A stretch of 64,000 nucleotides of DNA. Source: Desulforamulus ferrireducens (lineage in GTDB: Bacteria > Bacillota > Desulfotomaculia > Desulfotomaculales > Desulfotomaculaceae). The translations under genes were made by a program, and so were the position numbers. Positions 9,042 through 18,393 of the stretch are shown piece after piece. Every line of letters begins with the position of its first letter. Position 1 is the first letter of the stretch. The stretch is taken from assembly GCF_002005145.1 (NCBI RefSeq), contig NZ_CP019698.1:496001-560000 (forward strand). The letters are read 5' to 3'. The notes below the pieces were generated by a model. That model was not told where the DNA came from and ran no database searches. It was given only the letters and a program-made list of their open reading frames with translations.

Positions 9042-10178
9042 TTGAAGGTTGCAATTATAGGCGCAGGTATAGCGGGGCTAGCGGCGGCATTAACCCTGGA
9101 AAGAAAGGGTTTTAAAGCGGATATCTATGAACAAAACTCAGCGGTGGCCGACCATTATTCCCATGTTGGCGTAATCTTGAACATGGCCTACCGCAGTATT
9201 ACCAATGAACCATTAAAATACCTAAATAAACTGCTTACCATAAAACTAGCGCCCTTGGAGACAATAAATAATTTAATTATTTACAGTAAGAATTCCCAGG
9301 CTATCGTGCAAAAGGAAACCATTGGCCATAGTTTTATTATTGGACAAGAGTCTAACTCTTTGCAGAGACAACTACTCAAGCATCTGAAAAATACAAAAAT
9401 CCTTTTTGAGCAAAGACAGTCTTTGGAAAACCTAAGGCACAAATATGATTTTGTCATTGTGGCCACCGGTAGTAGAAGTGAAGACTATGTAGCAGACAAG
9501 TATTTAAAGGATTGGCGGCAATATCTAGTGGCCTTTAGTCGGGTGGCCAAAATATATGGCCGGTTTGAGCCTAATACCGCCATCGCCTGGGGAAACAAGG
9601 AAATACTTAAAGATGGTTATGCTTTTTTAGCTCCCTTTAGCCGCCAAATTGCCTCCCTCTATGTAACTGTGCCGCATATTAGTGGCTGGCAGGAGTTGAA
9701 TCAATGTTGGCAGGCATTTTGTGAATGGGAAAATATTTTGGGCAAATATACCTTGCTGGGAACCTATGATAGAACCCATGTCAGTGCCTATTCCAGCAAC
9801 GTGACCTGGAAAAACTGTTTGTTTGTGGGGGATCAAGGCTGCTTTTTGGACCCCTTCTTAGGCTTGGGCGGTGCAACCGCCATTGTTTCCGGTGTTATGG
9901 CAGCAAAGTCTATTATAGAAAATACCAGTTATGATCAACTGGTGCAGGAGCACAAGAAAGTAATCAGTGTCATGGGCAGGATTAGAAATTTATATGACAG
10001 CATTGATGACGAAACCTTTGACTCCATTGTCAGCTTTGAGGATCATGCCCTGATTCAAAAACTAGTTTACGGTACAAACATTGATTGGTTAAAATATGGT
10101 GCCCTAACCCTGGGGCCCTTTGCAAAGCAAAAGAAATCACCCAATTTTCACGACACCTTTTCTTCACCCACAGAGTAA
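9042..10178 (+). CDS. FAD-dependent oxidoreductase/monooxygenase-like protein
   Basis: 378 aa, TTG start preceded by TTTGGAGGT. The Rossmann FAD loop GAGIAGLAAA is at residues 7-16, with the Glu that binds ribose at the end of the second strand (DIYEQ). Near residue 270 the GDQGCFLDPFLGLGGA motif matches the second FAD-binding motif (GD...P..G.G) of the p-hydroxybenzoate hydroxylase/geranylgeranyl reductase class. An anaerobe would more likely use it as a reductase or dehydrogenase than as an oxygenase (inference). It has its own upstream region and no operon partner that identifies a substrate. Confidence 0.75.
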   Translation: MKVAIIGAGIAGLAAALTLERKGFKADIYEQNSAVADHYSHVGVILNMAYRSITNEPLKYLNKLLTIKLAPLETINNLIIYSKNSQAIVQKETIGHSFIIGQESNSLQRQLLKHLKNTKILFEQRQSLENLRHKYDFVIVATGSRSEDYVADKYLKDWRQYLVAFSRVAKIYGRFEPNTAIAWGNKEILKDGYAFLAPFSRQIASLYVTVPHISGWQELNQCWQAFCEWENILGKYTLLGTYDRTHVSAYSSNVTWKNCLFVGDQGCFLDPFLGLGGATAIVSGVMAAKSIIENTSYDQLVQEHKKVISVMGRIRNLYDSIDDETFDSIVSFEDHALIQKLVYGTNIDWLKYGALTLGPFAKQKKSPNFHDTFSSPTE

Positions 10179-10391
10179 GCGGCAACAAGTACTGTTTCTT
10201 TATAGCTGCCCTTTATACCCGTATAACCACCTGTTATTTTACAAATATCTTAAATTTTTTTATACTTTGCGTAAGTATAAGAACAGGGAAATTCTAGTAA
10301 TAGCCAACCAGTGATTGATAATTTGTTGATTCTGGCAACTTTGCAGGTTTCGTGAGCAACTCAGAAATTTTACCGGCGGGGGGGAACTGTT

Positions 10392-10742
10392 GTGGGTTAC
10401 GATACATTTCAACAATTAACAATAGTGAATTTTGATACCCATACTTTTGATAGTGATACTCCCGCGCTGGTGTTTTTTGCGGCAGAAAGATGCGATATCT
10501 GTAAAGAGCTGCTTCCTATTGTGGAAGAACTGGTGAGTTATTATGCTGGGAAATTAGATGTTTACTTTGTGGATGTAGACAAATACGCCGAGCTACACAA
10601 GCGATTTAGATTAAAGGGTATCCCGCAGTTGTTGCTGTTTAAGGATAATGAATTTAAAACTCGTATAGGTGGTTTGCATGAAAAAGAAGATATCATTGAG
10701 ATAATTGACAGTGTTCTCAATGATGAAGACGAAACAACTTAA
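10392..10742 (+). CDS. Thioredoxin-like protein with CDIC active site
   Basis: 116 aa from GTG at 10392, with a GGCGGGGGGGA ribosome site. Thioredoxin fold with FFAAERCDICKELLPI carrying a CXXC motif of sequence CDIC rather than CGPC, followed by the cis-Pro loop KGIPQLLLF. It is a close paralogue of the CHVC protein at 18042-18368 (both have YxVDV and KRFxLKG segments). The replacement of Gly-Pro by Asp-Ile suggests altered redox potential or a private partner. The neighbouring genes do not show which protein it reduces. Short terminator directly after the stop. Confidence 0.8.
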   Translation: MGYDTFQQLTIVNFDTHTFDSDTPALVFFAAERCDICKELLPIVEELVSYYAGKLDVYFVDVDKYAELHKRFRLKGIPQLLLFKDNEFKTRIGGLHEKEDIIEIIDSVLNDEDETT

Positions 10743-10772
10743 CCCCCCAATTGTAGTGAGGGGTTTTTTATT
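10741..10772 (+). terminator. Intrinsic terminator
   Basis: The AACCCC arm overlaps the stop codon and pairs with GGGGTT, followed by TTTTATTTT. Confidence 0.75.
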
Positions 10773-10795
10773 TTAATTTGGAAGGGGTAAAGCAT

Positions 10796-12733
10796 ATGAA
10801 GTTTAGTTTTACAATTAAAAATAAGTTAATCATGCTTTTACTAACAGTGGCATTGGTTCCGACCATTGCATCTAATATCTACTTAGCTAACTATTCATGG
10901 AAAGTGGTCCAACAGGAGTTTGTCAGTAGCACTACAAAACAAATCCAACAGGTTAATAGCGCCATCAATATTTTTTTTCAAGGGATAAGCGAAAACTGTA
11001 AGTTTCTTGCGGAGAATAACATAGTTAAGAGCGCAGATACCACTATAACCTCTTACCTAAACAATGAGGGAGAAGATGGGCTTATTCAGATGACACCATC
11101 AAAGAGCACGGGATTGGAGAAAGATATCTACAACTTCTACTCGACTTTTGCAGAATCACATCCTAAGACCGCCTATGTCTATCTGGCAACCATCCATGGT
11201 AACTACACACAATGGCCAGATGGTCCAATTATGAGCAATTATGACCCCAGAGAAAAACTCTTTTACAACACGGCAATGGCCAATAAAGGTCAAGTAAGTA
11301 GAACAAAACCTTATTTCTTTCCAGCGGATCAAGTTTTCCTGGTGAGTACTGTCACAACCATTACAGATAACATGGGCCAAGTAATTGGTGTTCAGGGATT
11401 GGATGTAAGCTTAGAAGGCATAACGAATATGATTAAGGACATTAAAATAGAAAAGACCGGATATATCATCGTTACCGATAGTGATGGAACAATTATTGCT
11501 CATCCTAAAAAACCGGAGGTAAATGGTTCTAACTTAACAGACCTGGGAAATGAAAAATTAAGCTCTGCTTTGCAAATAAAAACAGGAAATTTTGAAAGCA
11601 ATATCGATAACAGGGATTGTTTTATCAATGTCTATACCTCTGAGGAGACTGGTTGGAAATTTATCGCTATTGTAGAAAAAGCAGAACTAATGGATAAATT
11701 TAAGGATATGGCCAGGAGTTTAGCTTTACTTTTAATAGCACTGTTAATCAGTATTGTTGTCATGGCGGTTCTGATTGCAAGGCAAATCTCCAAACCCATT
11801 ACCACATCAGCTAATTTTGCCAGTGAAATTTCTAATGGTAACCTTAAAGTAGAACCTATAGCTATTAAACAAAGGGATGAAAATGGCATTTTAATTAATT
11901 CCCTCAACAAAATGCGAGAAAACCTTAGAGAGCTAATACAAGGTTTAAGGGTATCCTCAATGGACTTAACTGAGTCAGCTAAGCAGCTGGCTGCCCAATC
12001 TCAACAAACATCCGCAGGCTCCTCAGAAACTGCCGCCACAGTCAGTGAAATCGCAATGACCATAGAACAAGTCGCCAGAAATGTCCAGGAAGTGGCTAAT
12101 CTGTCTGATAAAGTTTCCAGTAATGCTGAACAAGGTTCCCGAGGTGTTGAGAGAATCACTGACCAAATGGAATTAATCTCAGGGTCAAATGACCAGGCAG
12201 CGAGAGTTGTGGAAGAACTGGCCGGAACATTAAATCAGGTTAATAAAATTGTCTATATCATAACCAGCATAGCGGAACAAACCAATTTACTTGCCCTTAA
12301 TGCAGCTATAGAGGCGGCTCGGGCAGGCGATCATGGTCGTGGCTTTGCGGTGGTTGCTGACGAGGTTAGAAAATTGGCCGAACAATCCGCCAATGCTGCC
12401 AAGGATATTACAGAACTAATTAGCCAGGTACAATTAGAATCACGAAAGGCAGTAGTGGCAATGACAGAAGGAAGTAAACAGGTAAAAGAAGGAGTCAAAG
12501 CTGTAGAGGAACTTGGCAATAATTTCAAAGGGATTAGTAATTCTATTGAATTACTTGTGAAACAAATTCATAGTGTTGCCGCCGCGGCGGATCAAGTGGC
12601 TGTAGGAATTCAAAATGTGTCTGCCACTACAGAAGAACAAACTGCTGCCATGGAAGAAATATCAGCCGCTAATGAACAGCTGAATCTTATGGCCGATAAT
12701 TTAAAGAAAATGGTCGATAAATTTACCCTCTAA
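10796..12733 (+). CDS. Methyl-accepting chemotaxis protein with Cache sensor
   Basis: 645 aa from ATG at 10796. An earlier in-frame TTG at 10778 is unlikely because the GAAGGGGT ribosome site lies between the two. TM1 is at about 10-30, followed by an extracytoplasmic dCache-type sensor (about 35-285) with the [16 protein letters not shown] strand, TM2 (about 300-322), HAMP (about 325-375) and the MCP signalling domain. The hairpin tip is intact ([18 protein letters not shown]). Such Cache domains bind small molecules, often amino acids or carboxylates; the ligand is not deducible. It is a single-gene unit ending in a hairpin at 12782. Confidence 0.92.
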   Translation: MKFSFTIKNKLIMLLLTVALVPTIASNIYLANYSWKVVQQEFVSSTTKQIQQVNSAINIFFQGISENCKFLAENNIVKSADTTITSYLNNEGEDGLIQMTPSKSTGLEKDIYNFYSTFAESHPKTAYVYLATIHGNYTQWPDGPIMSNYDPREKLFYNTAMANKGQVSRTKPYFFPADQVFLVSTVTTITDNMGQVIGVQGLDVSLEGITNMIKDIKIEKTGYIIVTDSDGTIIAHPKKPEVNGSNLTDLGNEKLSSALQIKTGNFESNIDNRDCFINVYTSEETGWKFIAIVEKAELMDKFKDMARSLALLLIALLISIVVMAVLIARQISKPITTSANFASEISNGNLKVEPIAIKQRDENGILINSLNKMRENLRELIQGLRVSSMDLTESAKQLAAQSQQTSAGSSETAATVSEIAMTIEQVARNVQEVANLSDKVSSNAEQGSRGVERITDQMELISGSNDQAARVVEELAGTLNQVNKIVYIITSIAEQTNLLALNAAIEAARAGDHGRGFAVVADEVRKLAEQSANAAKDITELISQVQLESRKAVVAMTEGSKQVKEGVKAVEELGNNFKGISNSIELLVKQIHSVAAAADQVAVGIQNVSATTEEQTAAMEEISAANEQLNLMADNLKKMVDKFTL

Positions 12734-12781
12734 GCCACAGAGGGATTATCAGGTATTGAAAAGTGCTATGGTCTATTACAG

Positions 12782-12814
12782 AATGTCTGGTAGCCTAGGA
12801 GGTTACCAGACATT
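12782..12814 (+). terminator. Terminator after the Cache chemoreceptor
   Basis: A 14-bp stem with one G-U pair and a 5-nt loop (12782-12795 with 12801-12814), followed by a short TTTGATTT tail. Confidence 0.7.
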
Positions 12815-12853
12815 TGATTTAACTAACCATGGGTTAGTAATTATTTGTTCTGC

Positions 12854-12908
12854 TTATATGGGTATAGGTACCAAATATATTGTGCATAAAAGACATATTT
12901 TTTATAAT
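12854..12908 (+). promoter_or_regulatory. Shared upstream element A with promoter
   Basis: Starts with CTTATATGGGTATA, contains TTGTGC (12881-12886) and TATAAT (12903-12908) separated by 16 bp, and shares the intervening GACATATT. The same succession appears at 14809-14864 upstream of the phosphodiesterase gene. It is probably a promoter with an operator for the LysR protein encoded between the two copies (inference). Confidence 0.45.
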
Positions 12909-13187
12909 TAAGTAAATTACCTAGGACAACACCGATGTATAGAGGATACAGCGGTTAATGAAGGTTAGACAGCGCATAATTACTTTAACACCATGTGGCC
13001 GTTCGTTTCCTTGTCGGAAAAAGAACGGCTTTTACTTACCCATTCTTAACCATACTTTATAGCTCCCAGCATCGAATACCAAGGGGAACTTTCATTCATA
13101 ATAAATCTGTAGTATACTCTATTTCTGTAAGCCTTTTGTACCTAGGACTTGGCGTAAGGCAAGTTTTTCTAAAGATGGGGTGTTTAG

Positions 13188-14087
13188 ATGCGTTTGGAAC
13201 AACTCTATTATCTGGTTGAGATCTACCGTTCTAAAACGATTTCCTTAGCTGCCGAGCGTTCCCATATTTCACAACCGGCTCTAAGTGCGGCTATCAGTAA
13301 ATTGGAAGATGAGTTGGGGGTTCATTTACTGAAAAGAACAAATCATGGTGTTTACCCTACTGAGATAGGGGAAGCAATTATTCAAAAAGCACATGAAATT
13401 ATCGAGAGTATTGAAGAAATAAAGCAAATTGCCAAAAGCAACTCCCTGGAGCTAAATGGCAATATTTCCATAGCGGTAGAGCCAAGCGTTAACCTCACCA
13501 TCATGCCCGAAGTATTAACCAATTTTAAATATAATCACCCTAAAGTAAATATTTTTATTAAAGTAGGTGAATCAAATAACATACTGCGTGATATTCAATC
13601 AGGCAAGGCCGATTTTGGGGTAATTCTCAAAACGGATGAACTTATGCAAGCGAAAGATATCAACAAAAGAGATTTATTTATAGATGAATTAGTTGTAATT
13701 GCGGGTAACCAAAGTGCCCTGGCGGGAAGAGATTCCATAACCCTGGCAGAAGCTCTGGCCCAACCTCTGGTTTTGTATAATACAGAGTATGTAACTGAGT
13801 GTGGTATATCCGGTATTTTAAAGAAACACGGTTCTATTGATGTATTGTTCAGAGTAGATAATCTGGAAATGCTGGAGAAAATACTGCTACACAGAGAGTG
13901 CATTGCCTTTATCCCCAAATTTATGGCTGAGGAATACGGTAAGTTTGGTGAAATTGTCGCCATCCCCATCAGTGATGTTTCTTTAGATATCACCATATCT
14001 ATTATCTGGTCCAACCGGCACCATCTATCCATGGTGGAAAAGGAATTGATCAAAGGGATAAAATCCACCTGTTGTGATGTATATTAG
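13188..14087 (+). CDS. LysR-family transcriptional regulator
   Basis: 299 aa. Residues 1-60 form the winged helix-turn-helix typical of the family (L-x-x-F/L-V...ISQPALSAAISKLEDELG). Residues about 90-295 form the type 2 periplasmic-binding-protein-like effector domain. The gene sits directly upstream of the phosphodiesterase/EamA/thioredoxin operon, and similar promoter elements precede both, so it likely controls itself and that operon (inference). Effector unknown. Closed by the terminator at 14097-14128. Confidence 0.88.
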   Translation: MRLEQLYYLVEIYRSKTISLAAERSHISQPALSAAISKLEDELGVHLLKRTNHGVYPTEIGEAIIQKAHEIIESIEEIKQIAKSNSLELNGNISIAVEPSVNLTIMPEVLTNFKYNHPKVNIFIKVGESNNILRDIQSGKADFGVILKTDELMQAKDINKRDLFIDELVVIAGNQSALAGRDSITLAEALAQPLVLYNTEYVTECGISGILKKHGSIDVLFRVDNLEMLEKILLHRECIAFIPKFMAEEYGKFGEIVAIPISDVSLDITISIIWSNRHHLSMVEKELIKGIKSTCCDVY

Positions 14088-14096
14088 ATAATCCTC

Positions 14097-14128
14097 AACC
14101 CCGAGTCAGAGAGACTCGGGGTTATTTT
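14097..14128 (+). terminator. Terminator and intron target after the LysR gene
   Basis: A perfect 11-bp stem (14097-14107 with 14113-14123), a 5-nt loop and an ATTTT tail. The second intron copy begins immediately after it. Confidence 0.85.
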
Positions 14129-14129
14129 G

Positions 14130-14776
14130 GTATGCCCGGCATGGGCGATAGCTTTAGGGTGAAAGTCCCGAACAGGGGTTGGCAACACCAACTGTTAGCC
14201 AAGAGCAAGGGTGTCCATCGTGAGGTGGAATCTGAAAGAAGCTGGAGGCAAATTCCCGACCTGAGGTACACGAATCACATTCGAGGCTGTTATATTCGGG
14301 CAAGACTGCCAGACAAGTCAAAGCCCTATGTTGCCAAGGGATATAGCAGTAAATGTGGCAGGTACATGGGATGAAAGTTATCGCTCTTATCCGGGGAGGT
14401 CTGTCGATCCGGTAATGGTAAGGAAGTCCTTAACAATACCAACCCGCATCGTGAGGTGTCGGCTGAGTCGGCAGAAGTCAGCAGAGGCCATAGTACTCCT
14501 AACGAGGAAGGGCCGAAGGTCAGGGCAGACTAAGAACGGTGCGTTCGAGAGAATTTGCTGATAGCAGTTGTCTCTGAAACAGAGACCTATCTATAAGAGG
14601 GAGTGGTGAAGCCACAATGGCTTATAGAAGGGCTGAGAATTCTCCGGCACAATACCCGAAAATCTTAATCTTAATCGCTGAGTAATCAGTTAACCCTGGC
14701 CAACCGCCGGATGCGGACCCGCATGTCCGGTGGTGTGGGAGGGTCGGCGGAGATTATCTCCGCCCCCTATCCCAAT
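14130..14776 (+). mobile_element. Group II intron without ORF, copy 2
   Basis: Identical by eye over 649 bp (14129-14777) to copy 1, with the same 5' GTATG start, CGC-triad domain V at 14702-14733, domain VI and branch-point A. It is again inserted on the same strand right after a terminator hairpin. Identity without an internal maturase implies recent spread of both copies, presumably using a maturase encoded elsewhere. It separates the LysR gene from the promoter element at 14809. Confidence 0.8.
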
Positions 14777-14808
14777 TCTCGGGCTTATATTGTGAGTCAT
14801 ATGTATTA

Positions 14809-14864
14809 CTTATATGGGTATAAACAGCGAGTATTGTACAGAATACGACATATTTCTTTATAAT
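14809..14864 (+). promoter_or_regulatory. Shared upstream element B
   Basis: Begins with CTTATATGGGTATA, continues with TATTGTAC, GACATATT and TATAAT (14859-14864) in the same order as element A at 12854. It lies about 130 bp before the phosphodiesterase start. The spacer from TTGTAC to TATAAT is 19 bp, so this copy may need an activator. A small GTTAGT/ACTAAC hairpin follows. Confidence 0.45.
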
Positions 14865-14992
14865 AAACGTAGTTAGTGAAGTTACTAACATACAAAAGAT
14901 ACAAGCCAATGTTTCATATGACCTTCCTTTTTTAACTTAAGCAAAAAAAGGTTTTCACCGGGACACAGGTAGACCCATAAGAAAGGAGACCA

Positions 14993-17047
14993 ATGTTAGT
15001 GAAGAGAAAAGCACTTACCAACAAGTTATTGGTATTGGGCATTGATGGCATGGACCCCAAAGTCAGCCGCAAATTCTTAGCCCAAGGGAAAATGCCCAAC
15101 TTACAGAAATTAATTGACCGTGGCTCTGCCAGAAAGGATTTAACTCTACTGGGGGCAATTCCTACCATTACTCCGCCCTGTTGGACCACACTGGCCACAG
15201 GTGCTTATCCAGGAACCCATGGTATCACTTGTTATTGGCGGCAATCTCCGGAGAGCCTTGACGCAGTTGTTTATAACATGGATTCCCGTAATTGTACAGC
15301 AGAACAAATCTGGAATGTTACCGCAGAAGCTGGTCTCAAGACTTTAGTTTGGCACTGGCCCGGGAGTTCTTGGCCCCCAACCTCTCAGAGCGAAAACCTT
15401 AATGTTGTAGATGGCACCCAACCCGGTTCTGTTAATATGGGCGTGGCCCAGCTGGATTGGGAAAAGATTATTGTCGCTACACCGGAGATTGATGGTGTGC
15501 GTTATGCACCCAGGGTAGATAAACCAGCCGGTGTGGGTTGCATCATTGCCGATCTGGAAGGCACTTTAGACGATGATGTTGATGATGAAATGATGGAGCT
15601 TTGGTGGGGCGATAAGGCTCGCCAAGGTGGCGAAATTCGTACCTACATTATGGACGATGAAGATACCGAAGTGGTTATTGGCAGTAAGGTAGCCTATGAC
15701 ATCGTTAACTCTCCTCTTAAAGATGCCACGGGTTGGGCCAATGCTCCCGAAGGAGCTAAGGAATTCACTATCCTAACCTCTGGCGGTGTGATGAGACGCC
15801 CTGCCTTAATTCTGAAAAACGAAGCCGGCCAGTATGACCGTGTGGCTATTTATAAGAACAAGAAAGCAACAGAGCCCATTGTGGTCTTAGAAAAAGACAA
15901 AATGGTAACCGGCATTATTGATGACGTTACAAAGAAAGAAGTCACTAAGCCGGCCTGCCGTTCTATGAAAATTTTAGAGCTGGATCCCGCCGGCAATAAA
16001 GTAAGGCTTTGGATTAGTAATGCCCTTGATATTGCCAATGACCAATTATGGCATCCCAAATCTCTTTATCAGGAAATTGTAAAAAATGTTGGCGTGGTGC
16101 CACCCGTTAGTCTCATTGGTGGAGAAGATGATGAGTTAGTACGTGAAATCTTTGAACCCTCCTGGGCATTATACAACAAATGGCAGGCAGATTGCTTGAA
16201 TTATGCCATTAGAGAAAAGGGCTATGACGTAGTATTTTCCCACTTGCACAATATTGATTGTGCCGGTCACCAGTTGTGGCACCTGGCTAAGACATTGCCC
16301 GAATGGGATCACACCGATGAAAAAACCTACCAAGGATTCATTGAAAAATTCTATGTGCAAACAGATGACTATATTGGTGAGTTCTTGCATTTATTGGACG
16401 AAGATTGGACCATCTTACTGGTCAGTGACCATGGTTTAATCGTTGGGGAAAACGTGCCTCCCATTTTAGGTGAGTACGGTGGCCTCAATACCAAGGTTAT
16501 GGAAAAATTGGGCTATACCGTCTTGAAAAAAGACGAAAATGGCAATACCTTACGAGAAGTTGATTGGGAAAAAACCAGAGCTGTTCAGATCCGCAGTAAC
16601 TATATCTACATCAACCTTAAGGGCCGGGATAAATATGGCATTGTGGATCCCAAGGATAAGTATGCTCTGGAAGAACAAATCATCAACGACTTGTACAATT
16701 ATAGAGATGAGAGAACCGGCAGACGCGTGGTTGGTATTTGTCTGAGGAACAAAGATGCAGTATTACTTGGTACCCACGGACCGGAATGCGGTGATATCTT
16801 CTTTTCCATTGAAGAAGGGCACAATAGATTACATGGTGACAGTATCTCAACTTCAGAAGGATATTTCGATACCTCAGTCTCACCGATATTTGTAGCGGCA
16901 GGTCCTGGTATTAAAGCCGGATTTACCACAGATCGTATTATCCGTCAAGTGGATGTTGCGCCTTCCATCTCGGTGTTACTAGGTGTGCGTTTCCCTGCGC
17001 AATGTGAAGGAGCCCCAGTTTATCAAATCTTCTCAGAAGAGATTTGA
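14993..17047 (+). CDS. Alkaline phosphatase superfamily phosphodiesterase
   Basis: 684 aa, ATG with GAAAGGAG upstream. It has the nucleotide pyrophosphatase/phosphodiesterase architecture: metal ligand Asp18 in GIDGMD, nucleophile Thr60 in PTITPPCWTTLATG, the GAYPGTHGI motif, LHNIDCAGHQLWH, and SDHGL with the remaining metal ligands. There is no signal peptide or membrane segment, so it acts in the cytoplasm. Two metal ions would hydrolyse a phosphodiester or phosphonate ester; related enzymes act on phosphoglycerate or sulfate esters, so the substrate is open. First gene of an operon with an EamA transporter and thioredoxin system, under likely LysR control. Confidence 0.8.
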   Translation: MLVKRKALTNKLLVLGIDGMDPKVSRKFLAQGKMPNLQKLIDRGSARKDLTLLGAIPTITPPCWTTLATGAYPGTHGITCYWRQSPESLDAVVYNMDSRNCTAEQIWNVTAEAGLKTLVWHWPGSSWPPTSQSENLNVVDGTQPGSVNMGVAQLDWEKIIVATPEIDGVRYAPRVDKPAGVGCIIADLEGTLDDDVDDEMMELWWGDKARQGGEIRTYIMDDEDTEVVIGSKVAYDIVNSPLKDATGWANAPEGAKEFTILTSGGVMRRPALILKNEAGQYDRVAIYKNKKATEPIVVLEKDKMVTGIIDDVTKKEVTKPACRSMKILELDPAGNKVRLWISNALDIANDQLWHPKSLYQEIVKNVGVVPPVSLIGGEDDELVREIFEPSWALYNKWQADCLNYAIREKGYDVVFSHLHNIDCAGHQLWHLAKTLPEWDHTDEKTYQGFIEKFYVQTDDYIGEFLHLLDEDWTILLVSDHGLIVGENVPPILGEYGGLNTKVMEKLGYTVLKKDENGNTLREVDWEKTRAVQIRSNYIYINLKGRDKYGIVDPKDKYALEEQIINDLYNYRDERTGRRVVGICLRNKDAVLLGTHGPECGDIFFSIEEGHNRLHGDSISTSEGYFDTSVSPIFVAAGPGIKAGFTTDRIIRQVDVAPSISVLLGVRFPAQCEGAPVYQIFSEEI

Positions 17048-17061
17048 TGAATTGAATCTGC

Positions 17062-17101
17062 GCAGCTATCAGAAAAGAAACACTCTGATAGCTGCTTTTT
17101 A
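17062..17101 (+). terminator. Terminator after the phosphodiesterase gene
   Basis: A perfect 11-bp stem GCAGCTATCAG/CTGATAGCTGC, a 12-nt loop and TTTTTATT. It may only attenuate, because the next gene starts 16 bp later with no obvious promoter. Confidence 0.75.
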
Positions 17102-17116
17102 TTAGAGGTATCAGCG

Positions 17117-18016
17117 ATGAAGAGAAATGCAGAAATTGCCATGCTGGTGGTTACCATATTATGGGGTGCTAGTTTTGTGGCCGGAAAAGTGATTTTGGAC
17201 AGCACTACGCCACTATACTACACCTGCATTAGATTTATCGGTGCAACCATCATTTTGGGCCTGGTTTATCATAACCGTTTGGCAAAACTAGACAGGCCAA
17301 CACTGCTAGCTGGCTTAATGATAGGTGTAGCACTGGGCATCGGTTACATTTTGCAAACCGTTGGCTTGAAATATACTACGGCCTCCAAAGCAGGATTTAT
17401 TACAGGGCTATTTGTCATACTAGTGCCAATGCTTGAGTGTCTGATTAACAGAAGTAAGCCCCGTGTTAATGAATCAGTGGGAATTTTGTTAGCGACAATC
17501 GGGCTTGGGGTATTAAGTTTAGATGGTAACCTGAGCATTGGTTTTGGCGATGCCATGGTATTTTTAGGAGCAGTTGCTTTTTCCATTAGCATTATTCTAA
17601 TTAGTCGTTTTGCCAGAAACTATGATTCTGTTTTGTTAACCATTATTCAGATTGCAGTAACGGCTGTCTTATCGCTGTTTTTTGCAATTACATTGGAGCC
17701 TCCGGTTCCCCAGGAAGTATTTGATGTCAATTTGATGCTACTACTTCTTTTTACCATCCTTTTTGGTACAGCAGTAAATACGGTTGTCCAAAACTGGGCT
17801 CAGAGCAAAATAAGCGCCACCAGTGCATCTCTAATTTTGGTTGTGGAACCGGTTGTGGCCGGTGTGTTTGGCTACTTCTTGTTAGGTGATCCCATAGGTA
17901 TTAAAGAACTTTCAGGTAGCGTGATGATTATAAGCGGTATGCTGATTACGCTGCTCGTCAAACCCTCAAAGTTGTCCCCAAAGGGTGTAACATCTGCTGG
18001 TACTTTACAGTCATAA
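17117..18016 (+). CDS. EamA/DMT-family transporter
   Basis: 299 aa made of about ten hydrophobic helices arranged as two EamA repeats of five. The sequence WGASFVAGKVIL near the start and the conserved Glu-Pro (VVEPVVAG) in the last third are typical of drug/metabolite transporters that export amino acids or small metabolites. It lies between a phosphodiesterase and a thioredoxin-like gene, so it may export the product of the phosphodiesterase or import its substrate (inference). Inner membrane protein. Confidence 0.85.
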   Translation: MKRNAEIAMLVVTILWGASFVAGKVILDSTTPLYYTCIRFIGATIILGLVYHNRLAKLDRPTLLAGLMIGVALGIGYILQTVGLKYTTASKAGFITGLFVILVPMLECLINRSKPRVNESVGILLATIGLGVLSLDGNLSIGFGDAMVFLGAVAFSISIILISRFARNYDSVLLTIIQIAVTAVLSLFFAITLEPPVPQEVFDVNLMLLLLFTILFGTAVNTVVQNWAQSKISATSASLILVVEPVVAGVFGYFLLGDPIGIKELSGSVMIISGMLITLLVKPSKLSPKGVTSAGTLQS

Positions 18017-18041
18017 ATCTAAATTTTAAGGAGTGTAGTAG

Positions 18042-18368
18042 ATGGCCTTGCAACAATTAAACGCAAACCGTTTTGAAGAAATTATTTATGATGAATGCGA
18101 GCCCTGCCTGGTGCTCTTTTCCAGAAAAGACTGCCATGTTTGTCAAGAAGTGGCTCCCATGTTAGCTGAATTAAAACCTCAATATGAAGGTAAGTTTGGT
18201 TTCTATTACGTTGATGTAGAAGAGGATAGAGAACTGTTTAAACGCTTTTCCTTAAAGGGAGTGCCACAAATCCTTTTCTTCAACGAAGGCGAGTATCAGG
18301 GTAAACTGGCAGGCCAGGTAGAGGAAGATGAAGTGGAAGAAAAGATTGCAGAAGTTCTAGGTGAGTAA
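18042..18368 (+). CDS. Thioredoxin-like protein with CHVC active site
   Basis: 108 aa, ATG with an AAGGAGTG site. Thioredoxin fold, with the active site FSRKDCHVCQEV and cis-Pro in KGVPQILFF. A paralogue of the CDIC protein at 10392. It lies immediately before a thioredoxin reductase-like flavoprotein (its stop is 25 bp from that gene's ATG), so it is the probable redox partner of that enzyme. The non-standard CHVC pair suggests a dedicated rather than general disulfide pathway. Confidence 0.82.
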   Translation: MALQQLNANRFEEIIYDECEPCLVLFSRKDCHVCQEVAPMLAELKPQYEGKFGFYYVDVEEDRELFKRFSLKGVPQILFFNEGEYQGKLAGQVEEDEVEEKIAEVLGE

Positions 18369-18393
18369 ATTTAAATTAAGGGATGTGACAAAA

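Larger units (their letters stand above)
12734..13187 (+). promoter_or_regulatory. 454-bp leader region of the LysR gene
   Basis: A non-coding region. It holds the chemoreceptor terminator (12782-12814), then a promoter-bearing element at 12854-12908 that is shared with the region upstream of the phosphodiesterase gene. Further on is a hairpin GCCGTTC/GAACGGC at 12998-13029 followed by TTTTA, which could end or attenuate transcription before the LysR start. A second weak TATACT box lies near 13112. No ORF in this stretch looks real. Confidence 0.4.

Noticed and set aside
10263-10280. TATACTT/AAGTATA hairpin before the CDIC thioredoxin gene as a terminator
   Set aside because: AT-only stem of 7 bp without a T-run downstream; too weak to call.
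13595-14068. 157-codon antisense open frame within the LysR gene
   Set aside because: The plus-strand LysR frame has clear domains and a proper start; the antisense frame has neither.
14993-17047. Assignment of the phosphodiesterase as an arylsulfatase partner of the AssT gene
   Set aside because: The nucleophile position is Thr60 in a phosphodiesterase-type motif, not the Cys/Ser of sulfatases, and the two genes are 44 kb apart.
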